Of a DNA stretch of 64,000 nt, positions 36,011 through 48,934 are shown piece after piece. This DNA is from Chinchilla lanigera. Taxonomy: Eukaryota > Chordata > Mammalia > Rodentia > Chinchillidae. Each line of letters begins with the position of its first letter. The first letter of the stretch is position 1. The notes under the pieces were generated by a model. The model was not told the origin of the DNA. It searched no databases and was given only the letters and a program-made list of their open reading frames with translations. The stretch spans positions 5,251,870 through 5,315,869 of the forward strand of contig NW_004955465.1 in the NCBI RefSeq assembly GCF_000276665.1, read 5' to 3'. Both the position numbers and the translations under genes were made by a program.

Positions 36011-36625
36011 AGTGAAGAAATAAAATCAGAGAAAAATATGTATGCAGCAAATGAAATATGTTATAATTAAATACCCCTTGACAAGCAAGATGTAAAGAAT
36101 GAAATTAAAAAATAAAGCGTTGGAAAGACTTTCTGTTGGTATTACTTTGCATACCTGTCAGCTAAAATTGCACATAGGGGTTAAATTTGGAACTGCAGAG
36201 AGATGTCCTTGTAGATATCCACCTTTTAGAACAACTGTCAGATCCATCAAATGATTGCTTGTCCAAACAAAACCCAAAAACAGTCCTTCACAGTGGAGTG
36301 GAAATTTATTTTGCCTTATAAGGAAACAATCAAATCAATATCCAAATAATGTCAATTTCTCTATTTCTTTGTAATGTTTCCCTAATGTAGATTATATAAA
36401 CAGTATACTGAAAAAGGTGTAAAAAAATTGGAAATGTAGCAAAATATCCACTTGTCAACTTTTATCTTTTACAAATACAAACCAATCAATTGGGTAATCT
36501 ATACGTAAAACATGAGGGCTAATCTTGTCATGATATCAAACTTCAAGTAATCTATCTTTAAAAAACTTAACAAGAAAAGATATATAGCAGCAAATGTGCC
36601 CTGTTTCTGTTTAGTTTGAGTTATC
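36011..36625. other. Unassigned AT-rich sequence
   Basis: Nothing recognised. Confidence 0.4.
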
Positions 36626-36755
36626 TAAACTATATGTACATAGGGCTGGGGATTTAGCTCAGCGGCACAGTGCCTGCCTGGCAAGTGTAAGGTCGTGAGT
36701 TGGATTCCTGGTACCAGAAACCTTCCCCCACCAAAAAATTTAAACTATATGTACA
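36626..36755 (+). mobile_element. ID SINE #8 with target-site duplication
   Basis: Flanks TAAACTATATGTACA at 36,626-36,640 and 36,741-36,755 are identical over 15 bp. The tail is short and C-interrupted (ccttcccccaccaaaaaa). Confidence 0.97.
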
Positions 36756-37003
36756 CATTAACAAAATATCTTTTCATTTATTGTTTTTTTCTTTATATCC
36801 CTGTCTACTAACAAATTTAATTCCCTTTCTTGAAAATAAATAATGATAAGATATTAGTCATCTCTGCTATGAGAAAAATGACATAAAAATGTTAGTGGCC
36901 TTTAACAGCTGTTCTTTTCCAGTTGTATCAGATGCTGGAGGTTAACACTTGTGTGGTTCTTCTCCCTGTGACAAAATATTCTGGGCTAACAGAGAAAATA
37001 TCT

Positions 37004-37031
37004 TATCTGCTATCTGCTATCTGCTATCTGC
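37004..37031 (+). repeat. Four tandem TATCTGC heptamers
   Basis: Perfect 7-bp period over 28 bp. Confidence 0.95.
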
Positions 37032-37470
37032 TTCTCTCATGGAAGAGAACAAGAGAATTGGTAAAAGCATGCAATGTTTGTCAGTCTTCTACCACAAATG
37101 TCTTATGACCACCTGTTCATTTGTCATGGGTAAAGCTGGTCTTATGACCCAGTCCAACGTCAGGAACTGTAGCATGCCTTACGCCAAGTCACATGGAAAA
37201 AATCACATGACCGAAAAGTTGGTGCATAACACGTGAGTGCATAACCCTTTACTAGAAGAGGTAGAGCATGATTAGGAGTAATGCTAGCACCTATAGAAGA
37301 GTGTATATATTCCATTCTAAGAGAATCTCCAGGATGAATAAAATTCTTTGACTTGTAAATAAATAAAACATGTGTGTACACTCTATTTGTATATAATGTA
37401 AAAATCTACCCACCAAGAATAAGACCCTAAATTCTTGCTATGGATTTTTCAAACTTATGAGATTTATTAA

Positions 37471-37596
37471 CACCAGGTACAATGGTGTACACTTATAATT
37501 CTAGCACTCAAGAGGCTGAGACAGGAAGATTGTTGTGAGTTCAAGGCCACCCTGGACTTTACAGTGAGACCATGCCTCAAAAAAAAAAAAAAAAAA
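37471..37596 (+). mobile_element. B1 SINE
   Basis: caccaggtacaatggtgtac, agcactcaagaggctgagac, gagttcaaggccaccctgga and a tctcAAA-like end with an 18-A tail. It does not have the 29-bp internal duplication of the 63.7 kb copy. Confidence 0.88.
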
Positions 37597-39220
37597 GACA
37601 TTACCATCTTGGAAAATTTTGCACACACACACAAATGTGCTCATCAATCTCAAAAGTATCGTCCATTCACAACTTTATCAAGTAGAATATTGGGATAGAA
37701 AAGCTCGTGAGCATGAAATACTCAAAATAGCATCTATGCCTGGGGTTCAGAGTGTCACTAGTATAAATAGTCCATCCTTGGGCCACAAGATGCCAAATTT
37801 GACCTATCCCAAAAAAGTACTTATGGAACATTTTTCTCCCCGTGAACTCATGCTCTCAGAAGGGAACCAAGATGTGTTGGGGGAGAGAAAGCTGAGCACC
37901 AAAGTCCACCCAGCAACCACTCAAAAAGGATAAACATGCTCTCCCCACCATGCAAATTCACTGTGCTGGTTTTCGTTGTCCAGTATAAAGCTTCACCCAC
38001 TTTAGGGAGAGCTCACAAAGGCTACTGCCCAGTCTGATGCCTTGAGATTGCCCACCTTCAGTAGGACGCAGGACCCCTATATGGAAGCACCAAGCTCCAT
38101 GAGGCCAAGAAAACCAGTTGCACTGGAGGAAAAACTTGACGTTCATAATGTTAGGTGGGCCACACTTTAAACTCATGAACATTCTCACAGCTCTTTCCTC
38201 TTATGAGCTGTGTGGAAGAGCTTCTGTTACAAGTATCACTAAGCAATCTGGGCATCACATTCAATGATACAAGAGACATAATTATAAAACCTTGGGAAAT
38301 AATTTTAAACCTGCTTTGAGCTAGGAAACTATTACTATTTGTAAGTTAAAACAGACTTAAACTGGAGTCTTTTTTGTGTAGCAGCAAAAGCAAAAGCAAA
38401 AACAATGAGAACAGGAATACATACTTTTTAATTGTCTTTATTGAAACCTGTGCTTTTCATGTGTAAGATTTACTTAAACTATCCAGCTCAGGGTTGAAGA
38501 ATGTATAAACCTGAGATTGCTGTCTTTCTTTCAGTGGTACAAAGGGACAGCAAGATGCCTCCAGGTCCGCCATTTGTATCCTTGCTACAGATGTTCTTCC
38601 CTTTTTGTGATGCATAGTCTGTCTTAAGGTTTCATTCCAGGATGAGAAATAAAGTTCTAGTCTCAAAGCGATCCTGTTTTTGGTAATGTCTTGAAAATAT
38701 GCTGTACCATTTTGAATAGAAATAATGACTGGGAGCCTGTACACTGTAGGTGATTTCCTGTGGACCGTGCTGCAATCTGGGTAAGAAGTGGGAGGCGTTT
38801 CTTCAGGTAAACTCCCATCAGTGTGGAAATTCTGCTTCACACACAAATGGGTCATACAGTGTGATTGATCATCCCCCTTCTTAAAAGTATGATGGCATTA
38901 AACTTGAATCTTAACAGGGACAGATTTAAGATTAACTTCTTTGAGGAGTTTACGATGTTCTGCCTTGCGTCTCCAAACTCTACACAATTGCTCCATCTTG
39001 AGATTACATGCGTCAGCAGATCTGAGACATGTGAATCATAGCTAAAAGCTCAGCGATTATAAGTGGGTACCAGTATGTTCAGGGGCCAGCCTTACAGTGA
39101 AGAAATAAATATTATATATAGTTAGAGCTACCTGTTTACATTGTTATGCATATTTAGCCATCTATGTCCATGATTCAATCAACTCTTTATCAAAATTATT
39201 TAGAAAAAAAATCCTATCTT
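37597..39220. other. Unassigned 1.6 kb
   Basis: Contains a 132-codon antisense frame (38,457-38,855) and a 104-codon + frame (37,619-37,933). Neither has recognisable domains, promoter or splice context, and frames of this length are expected by chance in 64 kb read six ways. Confidence 0.4.
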
Positions 39221-39471
39221 TACTGAACATGTACAGACTTGTTTCATGTTCTATTACTTAAACAACACAATGTAAAAACTGTTTATGTGGTATTTACCGT
39301 GTGTTAAAAACTATAATTAACTTAGAGTTGATTTAAAGTACATGAGAAGATGTACATAAGTTATATGCAAATACTAAATCGCATCATATAAGGGACTTGA
39401 GCATCTTTGACATCTGTGGGGGTCCTGGAAGTGATGCCCCACGGGTTCCAAAGGACAACTGTGCTTAGTTC
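39221..39471 (+). mobile_element. MER2-type Tigger DNA transposon, 3' part
   Basis: tactgaacatgtacagactt, ttgatttaaagtacatgag, gttatatgcaaatactaaat, aagggacttgagcatcttt and the terminal ggtcctggaa...ggacaactg follow the MER2 consensus order closely. Non-autonomous, no coding capacity. Confidence 0.85.
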
Positions 39472-39652
39472 TGTAACGAGAGTGAACTCCCCAGCTGATG
39501 TGTGGTAGACCTCAGGACAGTCTTGCTCATATTTAAGAACTCAGATGAGCAATTAATTACAATAAATTGGAGTATTTAATACCACTGGGGCAACTTGTTC
39601 CTTTCTTTTCTTGTAATTGCCAAGTAATCCATGGACATATCTTTGGTAAATG

Positions 39653-39654
<2 letters not shown>

Positions 39655-39690
<36 letters not shown>
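39655..39690 (+). repeat. (CA)n microsatellite
   Basis: Pure CA run of about 18 units. Confidence 0.98.
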
Positions 39691-39692
<2 letters not shown>

Positions 39693-41029
39693 TAAGATTG
39701 AATATACTATAGAAAAAGAGGATTGGTGTGAGGAAAAGAATCCACATTTCAGTTCCTACTAAAACGTCACATGCTAGTTACATATTCCATCAATTTATTA
39801 TTATCATTATTATTATCATTGGTACTGATTTTGTTTATTTCCTTAATCCTTAATTTCCTCCTAGAAGTTCTTGTGAAAGATTCTTTCTGGAGCATTTTCA
39901 GCTCTAAAAATGTAGGCTTCTATGCTTCTAAATTTATTTCCTCCAGGAACTACATATACCGGGGAAAATATCAAGGTTTTTGCAACAGAAACACTGTAAA
40001 ATTTTATTTTTGGTGTAGATTGACCCATTAGAAATGAAAAAAATTAAACACTGGTCTCTATAATTTCCATCACAAAAGTTTTTCCTGCACACATTTCATG
40101 CTCAATCACCCGTACTCATTCACAGCCCTCTTCCCCTCGATGGCTCATAGGGTGCACCTGGCACACACGATGATCCCAGAAGATGCAGCGGATAAATAAA
40201 ACAACGATGAAATGAAGAGTACCGCGTTTACTGAGTACAAGTGGAAATCAGGAGAGAAAATATACCCACAGCAACTGAAATCAAAGGAGATCTATGATCA
40301 GTGAATTTTGCTTTCTGTTAAAATGTGAAGGTCAGACATACTCAGGAGAGTTGGCTTTGCATGAACTGCTCCATGCATGTCATCTTTTCGATGTCTGTAT
40401 TGCCACAGTCCTACTGACCCATTGTAACACTCACCCTCCAGCCACGTGGCCACTGCTAAAGATCTGAAGGGAGCACAAGGACCCCAGAGGCAGAGCTCGC
40501 TTGTGCAACCAAAGGAATGGGTCCCTCCTACCTGTTCACAGCACAAACCCAACTTCTGCCTCTCTGTGTAGGAAAACAACACTGTTCATACTCAACTTAA
40601 AATCTGCCTTTCTCAAGATCTGATTACTGAGATGCTACACTTTTTTTTAATCGCATCCTGCTCAAGAAGTTCAGGGGGTGAAATCCACTCTCCTGTTTTT
40701 ATTTTATAACGACATGCCACTTTTTGTTTCTCGATCAGAAATATATGAAGGGACACGGTAAGCTCTGGTTACCTCGTTTCATGTTTGATGTCTTTTTAGC
40801 CACATATGTACTATATGTCTCAACATGTAAAAAGAAGAAAGAGAAAAGGAAAGAAAAACTAAAAGTGGGGTGAAAAAAATCTCAGTTTCAAATAATGAGC
40901 ATGTGTACCTTTTTGCCTGAGGCCTTCATACACAATTTAGCCAGGAAGCCAGGGTAGATCATGATTTAGCTTTTGACATCTCCTGCCTTCAGGCCAGGAG
41001 AGACTAATACCGATTTCTGCTCTGAGCAT
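39691..41029. other. Unassigned; ATT/ATC-rich patch at 39,795-39,820
   Basis: No gene supported. The 40,298-40,582 antisense frame (94 codons) has no recognised domain. Confidence 0.4.
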
Positions 41030-41700
41030 GCCACAGGAAAAAAAAGTGAGAGAGAGAGAGGCCTTTTATTGACTAAATGATAAAGAGGTTTGTAATGATA
41101 AATAACAGTCATTTTATTGTGGAATTCCCCAGAAAAGATGCATTCTGCAGTGTCTGAAGGAGCCTAAAAGCTGAGGTTGGTTCCCCATGGAGCCAAACCT
41201 GTTAAACTTCAATTTTTACAGCCAAGGATAGGGATCACAGATTGTGGGCACCTTTGGCCGTTAAAGCACACACCTACTCTCCATAGCCATGGTGGTGGCC
41301 TGTTTTTTGGCTCATGGAAAATTTCCAAAGGCTGGACCCCAGGGTAGTTGGTGGAAGGCGACTGTCTGTCTGGTATCTGTCTGTCTGCACCAACTTCTTT
41401 TGGCCCTGCCTGCTCGAGTTCTGATGTAATTCAGCAGCTTCTAAGCTCTGCTTGCTGGAGAAATCACTGCCAGATTTGATCGATAGTTTAATTGTAAACT
41501 TTGGGAACAATAATGGATAATTTGGCTTGAACCGTCCATTATGAGCAATGCTGTCTAGGAGAGAGCCTTCAAAATTAAACAAGAGTTGGGCCACATTATT
41601 GCATTTGTACAACTCACCCAGAGTTAAATAAATCCCCCTTTACAAATGCTGTCTTGGCATTCTGTGGAGTTCAATAAACATAGGTCCAGGCAGAAGCAAG
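41030..41700. promoter_or_regulatory. Candidate developmental-enhancer-like unique region (inference)
   Basis: Repeat-free, stop-poor on the minus strand (112 codons at 41,274-41,612) and of mixed base composition. It contains clustered SOX-like gaacaataatgg (41,503-41,514) and homeodomain-like ccattatgagc (41,535-41,545) sites. No exon structure. The label rests on composition and motif clustering only. Confidence 0.3.
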
Positions 41701-42374
41701 GAAGAAAGAAAAGAGGAAATAAAATAAAGTTAAAACTATTTACCTGCTGGTTTCTGATGCAAACAGTATTATTATGTTGCCAGAATAATTCTTCCAAATA
41801 GTATTTGAATAATAATCCAAAGAAGTAGATGAATTATTTTTCAGGGGAAGTTTTTTGTTTAATGGAAACTGAAGATAATGAAATTTTAAAAGTGACTGTA
41901 AATTAGTTATAGGAAAAAAAATCCTATAATGACCAGGGCATTAATAAGTACTGTGCAATGGATTTCCAGAGGCATAAGCAAGGCAGTTCAGACATCAGTT
42001 GTTTCTTCATGTGAAAGCTATTACAAGAAATGATAAAAATGTTAGTATGCATTATATTAAAGTATTACTGAAGAGAGGAAAATTTAGATGACATTCATGG
42101 TCTAAAATGATAAGCCCTAAACCAGATCTCTCTATTCCTGTAGGAATCGTTAGTAAGTTGGCCTAAATTCGCAAAAGACATGTCTTGGATAAACTATTCA
42201 CATTTAACTTGGTGACTCAAACACTCAAGTAGAGTATGGTGCCCGGGTGTAGCCTCGCTTGGCGTCCCACAAGAGTGTTTTCCAAGGAGATTTCCAGCAG
42301 AAGATTCAAAAGCGTAATCATGCAGAAGAAAAGAATTCATAATACAGGGCTTTAAAATAGGCAAGGAACTCTAA
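41701..42374. other. Unassigned sequence
   Basis: Nothing recognised. Confidence 0.4.
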
Positions 42375-42530
42375 AGATACTTGGATCCAAAAATCAGCTC
42401 TGTGTGGTTTTGACAAGCAGATCAATGTACCCAGGCCCTCAATTACCAAAATTTCAAATACGGATAATAGTGACACTCACTTCACAGAATTATCACAGGT
42501 TAAATTATTGATATATAAGAATCACAAGGA
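42375..42530 (+). repeat. MIR SINE
   Basis: ttggatccaaaaatcagctc, aaatacggataatagtgaca and cttcacagaattatcacagg match MIR order. Confidence 0.7.
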
Positions 42531-43027
42531 GCCATTAGAAGATTCATAAGAACTGCCAGCTGAGTAAACAATAATAGTGATCTCATCTTTCAACAGTGGT
42601 GAATTGTTAGTTTACAGCAATTATTTAAAAAAAGCTCTCAATTTCTAATTCTTTTTTGTTAGATAAAGGAGATTTTTCTTTGACACAATTTGATTTCCCA
42701 ATTTATGCTCTATGCCAATCTTTTTTTACTAAAGCCAACATTCTATGTTGCTGGGCTGACAGGGAGCAAAAGGTGGCCTAATAGCCTGTCCAGCACAAAG
42801 CACTTCATGTCATCCTCTCCCTCCTGTTGTGTCACCTTGACTAAGATGATAGCAAATTACTTTTCAGATCAGCTGTAAATTCCAGGTTTCAACAGTTCCA
42901 ACCACTTCTGTGTAACTCACTCAGGCCCACTGAGCTCTATCTGCATTCTTGGGGCCGCTCCAGGATCCCTGAATAAATCCCAAGTGGGGAAGCTGTAGGG
43001 AAGGGGCTTGGTGCACTTCAGGTATCA
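42531..43027. other. Unassigned sequence
   Basis: Nothing recognised. Confidence 0.4.
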
Positions 43028-43262
43028 GCACAGGCTCTGGAATGAAAGCATCTTGTGACCTGGGCTCCAGGTTCACTATAGAGTAGCTGTGTAACCTTGG
43101 CCTTATACTCAATGACTAAGAGCTCTACGTTTCTTATTTATCCAAGTAAGGATAACAATATTTACTTCTTTAAAAAGTTGTAAGGATTAAAAGCAATCAA
43201 GTATATGAAATTCTTAACATAGAGTTAATAAATGCAATTAACTGTTGTTATGAATATTGTTA
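43028..43262 (+). repeat. MIR SINE, near full length
   Basis: caggctctggaatgaaagca, gagtagctgtgtaaccttgg, ccaagtaaggataacaatat, agttgtaaggattaaaagca and an ataaatgcaatta end run in the full MIR order. Confidence 0.85.
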
Positions 43263-45721
43263 CTGCTTATACCAGTCATACTGAAGCAGTATTTCATTTC
43301 TTCTACTATGACCGTTCATGGTTCCTGGGTTCAAGCGTATCTTGTGTTTTGCTATGTCTAAAAGGGTTTGTGCCCTTTGTCCATATTGTAGAGTTGCTAC
43401 TGTTGGCAATATGCCCAGTATTACAATTTTTGTTTCAAAAATGGGAGGCCATATCTAGCTCATTTTTCCATAGTCTACTAGCACCCCATGAATCTATGCC
43501 ACATATAAGTAATCACAAGGTAAGGTACAACTTATGCTATATCAAGACAATGATAGTGCCTGGATAAATAATTGGATCATTTTAACAATCAGTGTCTGGA
43601 TTCTTTGTCTGGATTCAATGTCTGGAATAATTAATGGTCAAAATTTACCTGGAGGAAAAGGCTCCAAATGAAATGGGTACCATGAAAGAGTGAATCATGC
43701 ACAGAAGGCAGGGTGCAAAGTGGAAAGGGCTCTAGAAACCACATTTTATATATATATATAAACACTATAAGGAGAACTAGGAGGAAATGTCCAGGAGAGA
43801 TAGCTCTCTTAAAGGACTAGCAGAGAATATAAAATGGTCAGAGCCAACACCAAGAGGAAGAATATCTTTCCATGCCTTTCCAACATTCACTTTATGAGCA
43901 TCATGAAAATAACTGCCCCAGAAAGAAGAGGGCCTCGCTTTCCTGGAGACTATGGACTGTGCCAGTGTAGGGGTTGGCATGGGGAGTTTTATTTTAAGGC
44001 AACATATGGTATTGAATGGCCCCAAATGTCATTCTCATTTTCTGACTTTATGATCTGATCATGTTTTAGGGAATTCATGTATTAGAGAGCTTCATCCATC
44101 AAGTCTCAGAAGTTAGCATTGCCCAGTGGAGTTGACCCCGAAAGCAAGAAGCATGCATTTAGCCTAATCTTGTCCCATAGCCCCTGTGTGGCTCATATGA
44201 TGTTTTCTTCCTGGACCATCACAGGCCAAAGCAGCAGCAGCATACGTGAAGATAAAGGTTTTGAACTGTTTGCCAAATGCTCCTCTATCCCTGGCCACTA
44301 CAAATGCAAAATGTACCCATTGTCATGAAAATTAGCAACATAAAGACAACCTCAACATAAAGCTTATATTTATAGAATAAGTACTAACTTGTTTTGTAAA
44401 CTATTTTAAAGACAATTTCTACTTAAGGATCTTTCGAAAAAAATCTCATACTCTACTTGAGAAAATCTTCACTCAGATCCTTATTTTTCTTCATTTTTCA
44501 AAGCTTCCTTTCTCTGTTATTTAAGATCATGAATCTTCCCATTGACGGAGATATCAAACGCCTCCCATAACCAGATTTAATCCTACAGTACCCTCTTCTC
44601 TCTGCTCTTCATAGGCATTTGATTTAGCTTTACTCACACGGAAACTCAGGATGGATAAGCTATTTTTTGCATTGTTATTGACAAATACTTACTTGTTATT
44701 GCAATAGACTATGACAATAAGTTATTTGCTATTGACCAAATTTTGACAGTGCCATAAAATATTTTAACTTGAACTGACACGGGAGTAGACGATCAGGCAG
44801 TCATTTCTCCTAAATAGTACCCGGGGGGTGCCCAGATACTCTTTTCCCAGAATAAAAAACCCTCCAGGGATTCAAGATGAAGGACCATTACTAACAAGAT
44901 GTAACTACTCTGTATGATTTTGATGAAATATCCAGTATCAAAATGCATGTAAAATTTGAATGTTTGCAAACATGTGCTGCCAGTCTTGACCCTTTACAAG
45001 CCTACAAATTAAGGCGTTCGCTGTAGGAATGTTTGCTAAAAGCACTTCTACATGGCCTCCTGACTTGGATGACTGGCACATATATGAATCTAGTAAATTA
45101 AATCCAGTAGTCAGAAGTCATCAACCTGCATGCAGTCAAACAGGAGGCACAGTAAGCATGTGCAAAGCAACCTGACAATGTAATCTAGGGGTAAATAAAT
45201 GACTGTGCTTTTATTTATAGATACTGTCTTGTTTCTTAAAGTCAGACTCTGAGAAATCTTTGGCTATTTTCAAAAATGAATTAAAATTGATAGTTCATTT
45301 TGTGCAATTTGTTTTCTAATTAATAGGATTTAATTAAGATGGATTTCTGGTTTTTTTTTCTTTTTTTGTTTTCCATTTTTCTTTAGAATTCTCAATCCTA
45401 TGACCAGTTCCTTCATCATGCTGCAATTTGTCAGATCTAAGGAAGCCTTCTGCTGTAAGATTCGGGCAGGTCACACTTGTAGGCACTCATGGATAGCCAT
45501 GACCAGTTCACTGGAAAACTGTGGGATTCTTGTCCCCAACCTGATCATAAAAACTTCTTCTGAGAAAGATAGAAAATATTTCTGTATTTTAATTTCAGTT
45601 GTTTCTTAATAAAATATCTTCCTATTTGAGGTAATGTTCCTGTGTTCATTAGGCTCAAAAGTGAGATTGTGGCAAATACTGTAAATTAGGTCTCTTTCTT
45701 CATCAATACCTATGCCATTCA
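43263..45721. other. Unassigned 2.5 kb
   Basis: Includes three tgtctgga repeats at 43,593-43,626 and a TA run at 43,747-43,760. A 111-codon + frame (43,232-43,567) starts inside MIR and is not a gene candidate. Confidence 0.4.
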
Positions 45722-46090
45722 GCCTCTGTTGCTGTAGTAAATTACTGAGATAATGAACTTATAAAAGGAAAAGCTTACTTTGGCTTACGGTTTTAGAGGG
45801 TCTGGTCCATGGTTGAACAAGTCCATTGCCTTTCAGCCTCTGCTGGGGATACCAGAAAGCAAGGTCAGGGAGCTCATAGCAGATTAAAGCTGCTCACCTC
45901 ATGGCCAGGGAGCAAGAATACAAGGTGGGGAAAGAAATAGAGTCCCACATTCATGCTGAGGGCATGCTCCCAGTGACATAAGGGTCTCCAATTAGGCCCA
46001 CATCTTAAAGCTCTCCCCCTCACAATAAAGTCCCCCTGGAAACCAAGCATTTAACACATGGATCCTCAGGGGACAGTTAAAATACAAATA
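45722..46090 (-). mobile_element. MaLR-type LTR, antisense
   Basis: agcttactttggcttacggt, ctggtccatggttgaacaag, aagctgctcacctcatggcc, ccaattaggcccacatctta and aaccaagcatttaacacat reproduce the antisense MaLR order. Solo LTR. Confidence 0.8.
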
Positions 46091-47039
46091 TAGCAATAAA
46101 AAACCAACATTAAAACATAGGAAAAATATCGATTTCCCAAGACCTTGAACTCCTGAGTATCATATACTTTAAAATCCTACATTGGCCTTTCTCAATATAC
46201 AGGAAACAAAGAAAAAAAAATATTCACAATCAGTATTATATATTTGCCCAAAGAGGAGCTAAGTATCATCCTCCTTCTAAGTTAGCCCTGGAGAAAGTTG
46301 GATTAAGCAAAATTTGTGTGAGGCCCTATGAGTTTTTGCCTTCTTAATATTACTTCACTTGGAATACCTTTTCTCTTCACTGGATTTCCAAAATATTTTT
46401 TTTCACTACCATTTAGATTTCTACTTCTTTTCTTCTTTCCAAGCAAGTTAAAAGATCTCAGAAATGATACTGATTCTCTCTTTCAAAAATGTGTATGACC
46501 AAAAATCATGAAGGCAACTTTGAGTTTTACAAATTTTTCAAATCTCTGGGAAATGTTTTGATACTTTAAGAGAAGGCAGTTGCTACAATAAATCTCAAAT
46601 AAATTATATCCTAAGTCCTATTCCTGCCTAAAATACCATCATAGAGATCAATCACATGACTAATATCATAAGAGTTTTCTGGGAAATTTGGGAATAAAAT
46701 GTAACATAATTTTTTAATAACTGAGCTGTTCTGCCATCTCCAGGATAGATTTTTGAGTTAATAAAGTAAAGGGACCATAACTGGAAAGAGCCATTTCATA
46801 TAGTGAGTGCTACCTGTGAACTGTTGAGAAATGTGGGTAACAAGTAGTCCTTACTTGGGGTGTAGGATGGCTCAGCCTAGAGAAGTGAAAGTAAACTAAC
46901 AGGTAATGCTTGCTCCTAGTTAAAAAGCCCTTAATAGAAATGCACCAGGAACACTGTCCCATCTAGCAGGTTTTAGGATAGCTCACTAAGTCTGAGGTAT
47001 CAGTAAAAGCTAATCAGGTTAAAAGGGAGAGGAGAAACG
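46091..47039. other. Unassigned sequence
   Basis: AT-rich, nothing recognised. Confidence 0.4.
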
Positions 47040-47425
47040 TTGCCTTAGTTCTTTTATGTTACTATAACAAAATACCTGAAGCTAGAACATTATGGAAAAT
47101 GTATTTATTTGACTCATGATTCTAGAATCTGGAAAGTCCATATTGTGTGCCCCTGGTAAAGCTGCAGTCCTCTCAGTCCTCAGTTGTATTACTACATGGC
47201 ACAGAAGGGAAAGATTGCTAAGTACACAGGGTGGTCTCACTTTAAAAAATGTTTCTTAGAAGAACTAAGATAGTCACAAAAGATATAAGCCATTCCCAAG
47301 AGATGGGAGATACTGATGTACATCAGTCTTTCTCCAAAAATGGTGTCTCTGTATTCTTATTATTTCCCAATGACTCACCTCTTAAAAGTTCTTCCAGCTC
47401 AATAGCATTACATTGAGGATCTTGA
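47040..47425 (-). mobile_element. MaLR-type LTR, antisense, decayed
   Basis: tactataacaaaatacctga, tttatttgactcatgattct and tctggaaagtcc match the antisense start of the MaLR family. Later segments are diverged. Confidence 0.6.
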
Positions 47426-47429
47426 ACTT

Positions 47430-47965
47430 GGGGTAGAAAAGAAACTCAAACTCTGGACTTTTGTAGGTAAACAGTCACAACTAGAGACCATACTCATAAG
47501 TGAAATAAATCAGACCCATATGTGTAAACACTATATTTTCTCACTAGTGTAAAACCTGAAAGAGTGAATAAAATCTAGGAGGTACAATAGATATTGTGAA
47601 AGGGAGGGAAACTGCTCAAAAGGAAAGAACTGAGAGGAGGGGAGAGAGAAAAAGAAAGAAGGGAAATATGTATATATGTATATACAGGAAAGTTAAAATG
47701 GCTGCACTACTGATTTCTATTACTTTATTGAAAGGAACAGTTAATGTTCAATTGTTTGATCAATCTTGCTTGCCTATATTTGTTTACCTGGGTAACCAAT
47801 TTGAACATATCAGTATGTAATACAGCCACCATTGTTAATTTCCTATCACTTTGTCTCAAATTCTGTACTGGTTGTATTGTTTATGTGTTATTTTGCTTTT
47901 TTTGTAAATGTCCATGCGTCTGTTAATATGTTTTTATTCTTTATCTTTAAAATAAAAAAATTAAA
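47430..47965 (+). mobile_element. L1 3' UTR with polypurine tract and tail
   Basis: actcataagtgaaataaatc (47,492-47,511), a polypurine tract (47,595-47,668), gttaatgttcaattg, gtttgatcaatcttgc and tttaaaataaaaaaa at the end. It serves as the in-window reference for the inverted copy at 9 kb and the antisense copy at 52.7 kb. No ORF2 remains. Confidence 0.85.
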
Positions 47966-48005
47966 ATTTAGTGACTGTATTCTTGTGTTGGAAGGAATAA
48001 AATCA

Positions 48006-48046
48006 AGAGAGGGAGAGAGAAAGGGAGAGAGAGAGAGAGAGAGAGA
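48006..48046 (+). repeat. (GA)n microsatellite
   Basis: GA/GGA-rich array with a purer GA core at about 48,026-48,046, about 40 bp after the L1 tail. Confidence 0.95.
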
Positions 48047-48934
48047 AGAATGAACCTACCCCAGGACAGCAGTGTGAAAGCAACACAGAATCTCAGATCA
48101 ATTTGCAAATTTAGTTACTCACGTAACCAAGTTAGAAAGAAAAACAAAATTAGAGGAGCTATTTTGGCTTATATGTGCTCATATTTCATATTAAGAGATT
48201 TGAATATTGAAAACTACATGCTGTAGAGTTCGGGGGGAACTTTAAGGAGAAGAAAAGCATTAGTGAAAGTGTAACCCCATGCGTGTCTCTCTGGGTGTGA
48301 GGCGGGTCCATGGAAGGGAGCCTTCACTGGAAGGAGGAAGTGGATGCAGAGAGAGATACAATACACTTGCCTCCTGCTAGGAAATGAATCTTTCTCATCC
48401 CAGCTCATCGCAAAGGAGCAGTGTTCATCAAACTGCATTTTCTTTGTGATAGAAACAAATAAAAAGGGTGTTTCTTCTTTTTCTTTTCCTTCACAGTTCC
48501 AGCTGAACTCTCTGCCCGCCTTCAGGTCTTTGCCTTGTCTTAATACAGATTGAAGCAGCTAAACATCCTTGACAGAGCAGCTTTGAAGTACGCGGTTCCA
48601 TGGCTTAAATAACGGCTTTCTCCCACATATCTACAGAACTTTTCGGAGAAGTACCAATTATAGGATTATTTGCTACTTCAAACATCAGTTCTGTGAGTCC
48701 TGAGCTGGTTTTTCTTTGTTTAGTTAATAATTATGCTTTTAAGAGGACTTTAGATGCTTTCTAAGTAACGCGTGCTGGGGTTGAACTTTTTCTTCTTTTT
48801 GAAATTTTAATAGGAAGTTGTATTTGTGCCATACTGGAAAACCTGATCAAAAAACAATTCACCCTCTGAAATTCATCAGATTGTCCAATAAGGTGAATAT
48901 TATAAATTGATCAGCTTAGTTACTTGCTCATTAT
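48047..48934. other. Unassigned unique sequence
   Basis: No gene or repeat recognised. The 48,540-48,800 part has a few retained CpGs. Confidence 0.4.

Noticed and set aside
37004..37031. CRISPR-like or regulatory repeat array
   Set aside because: Only four 7-bp tandem units with no spacers in eukaryotic DNA; a simple tandem repeat.
38457..38855. 132-codon antisense frame as a possible exon or intronless gene
   Set aside because: No recognised domain, no promoter, poly-A or splice context. A frame of this length is expected by chance in six frames of 64 kb.
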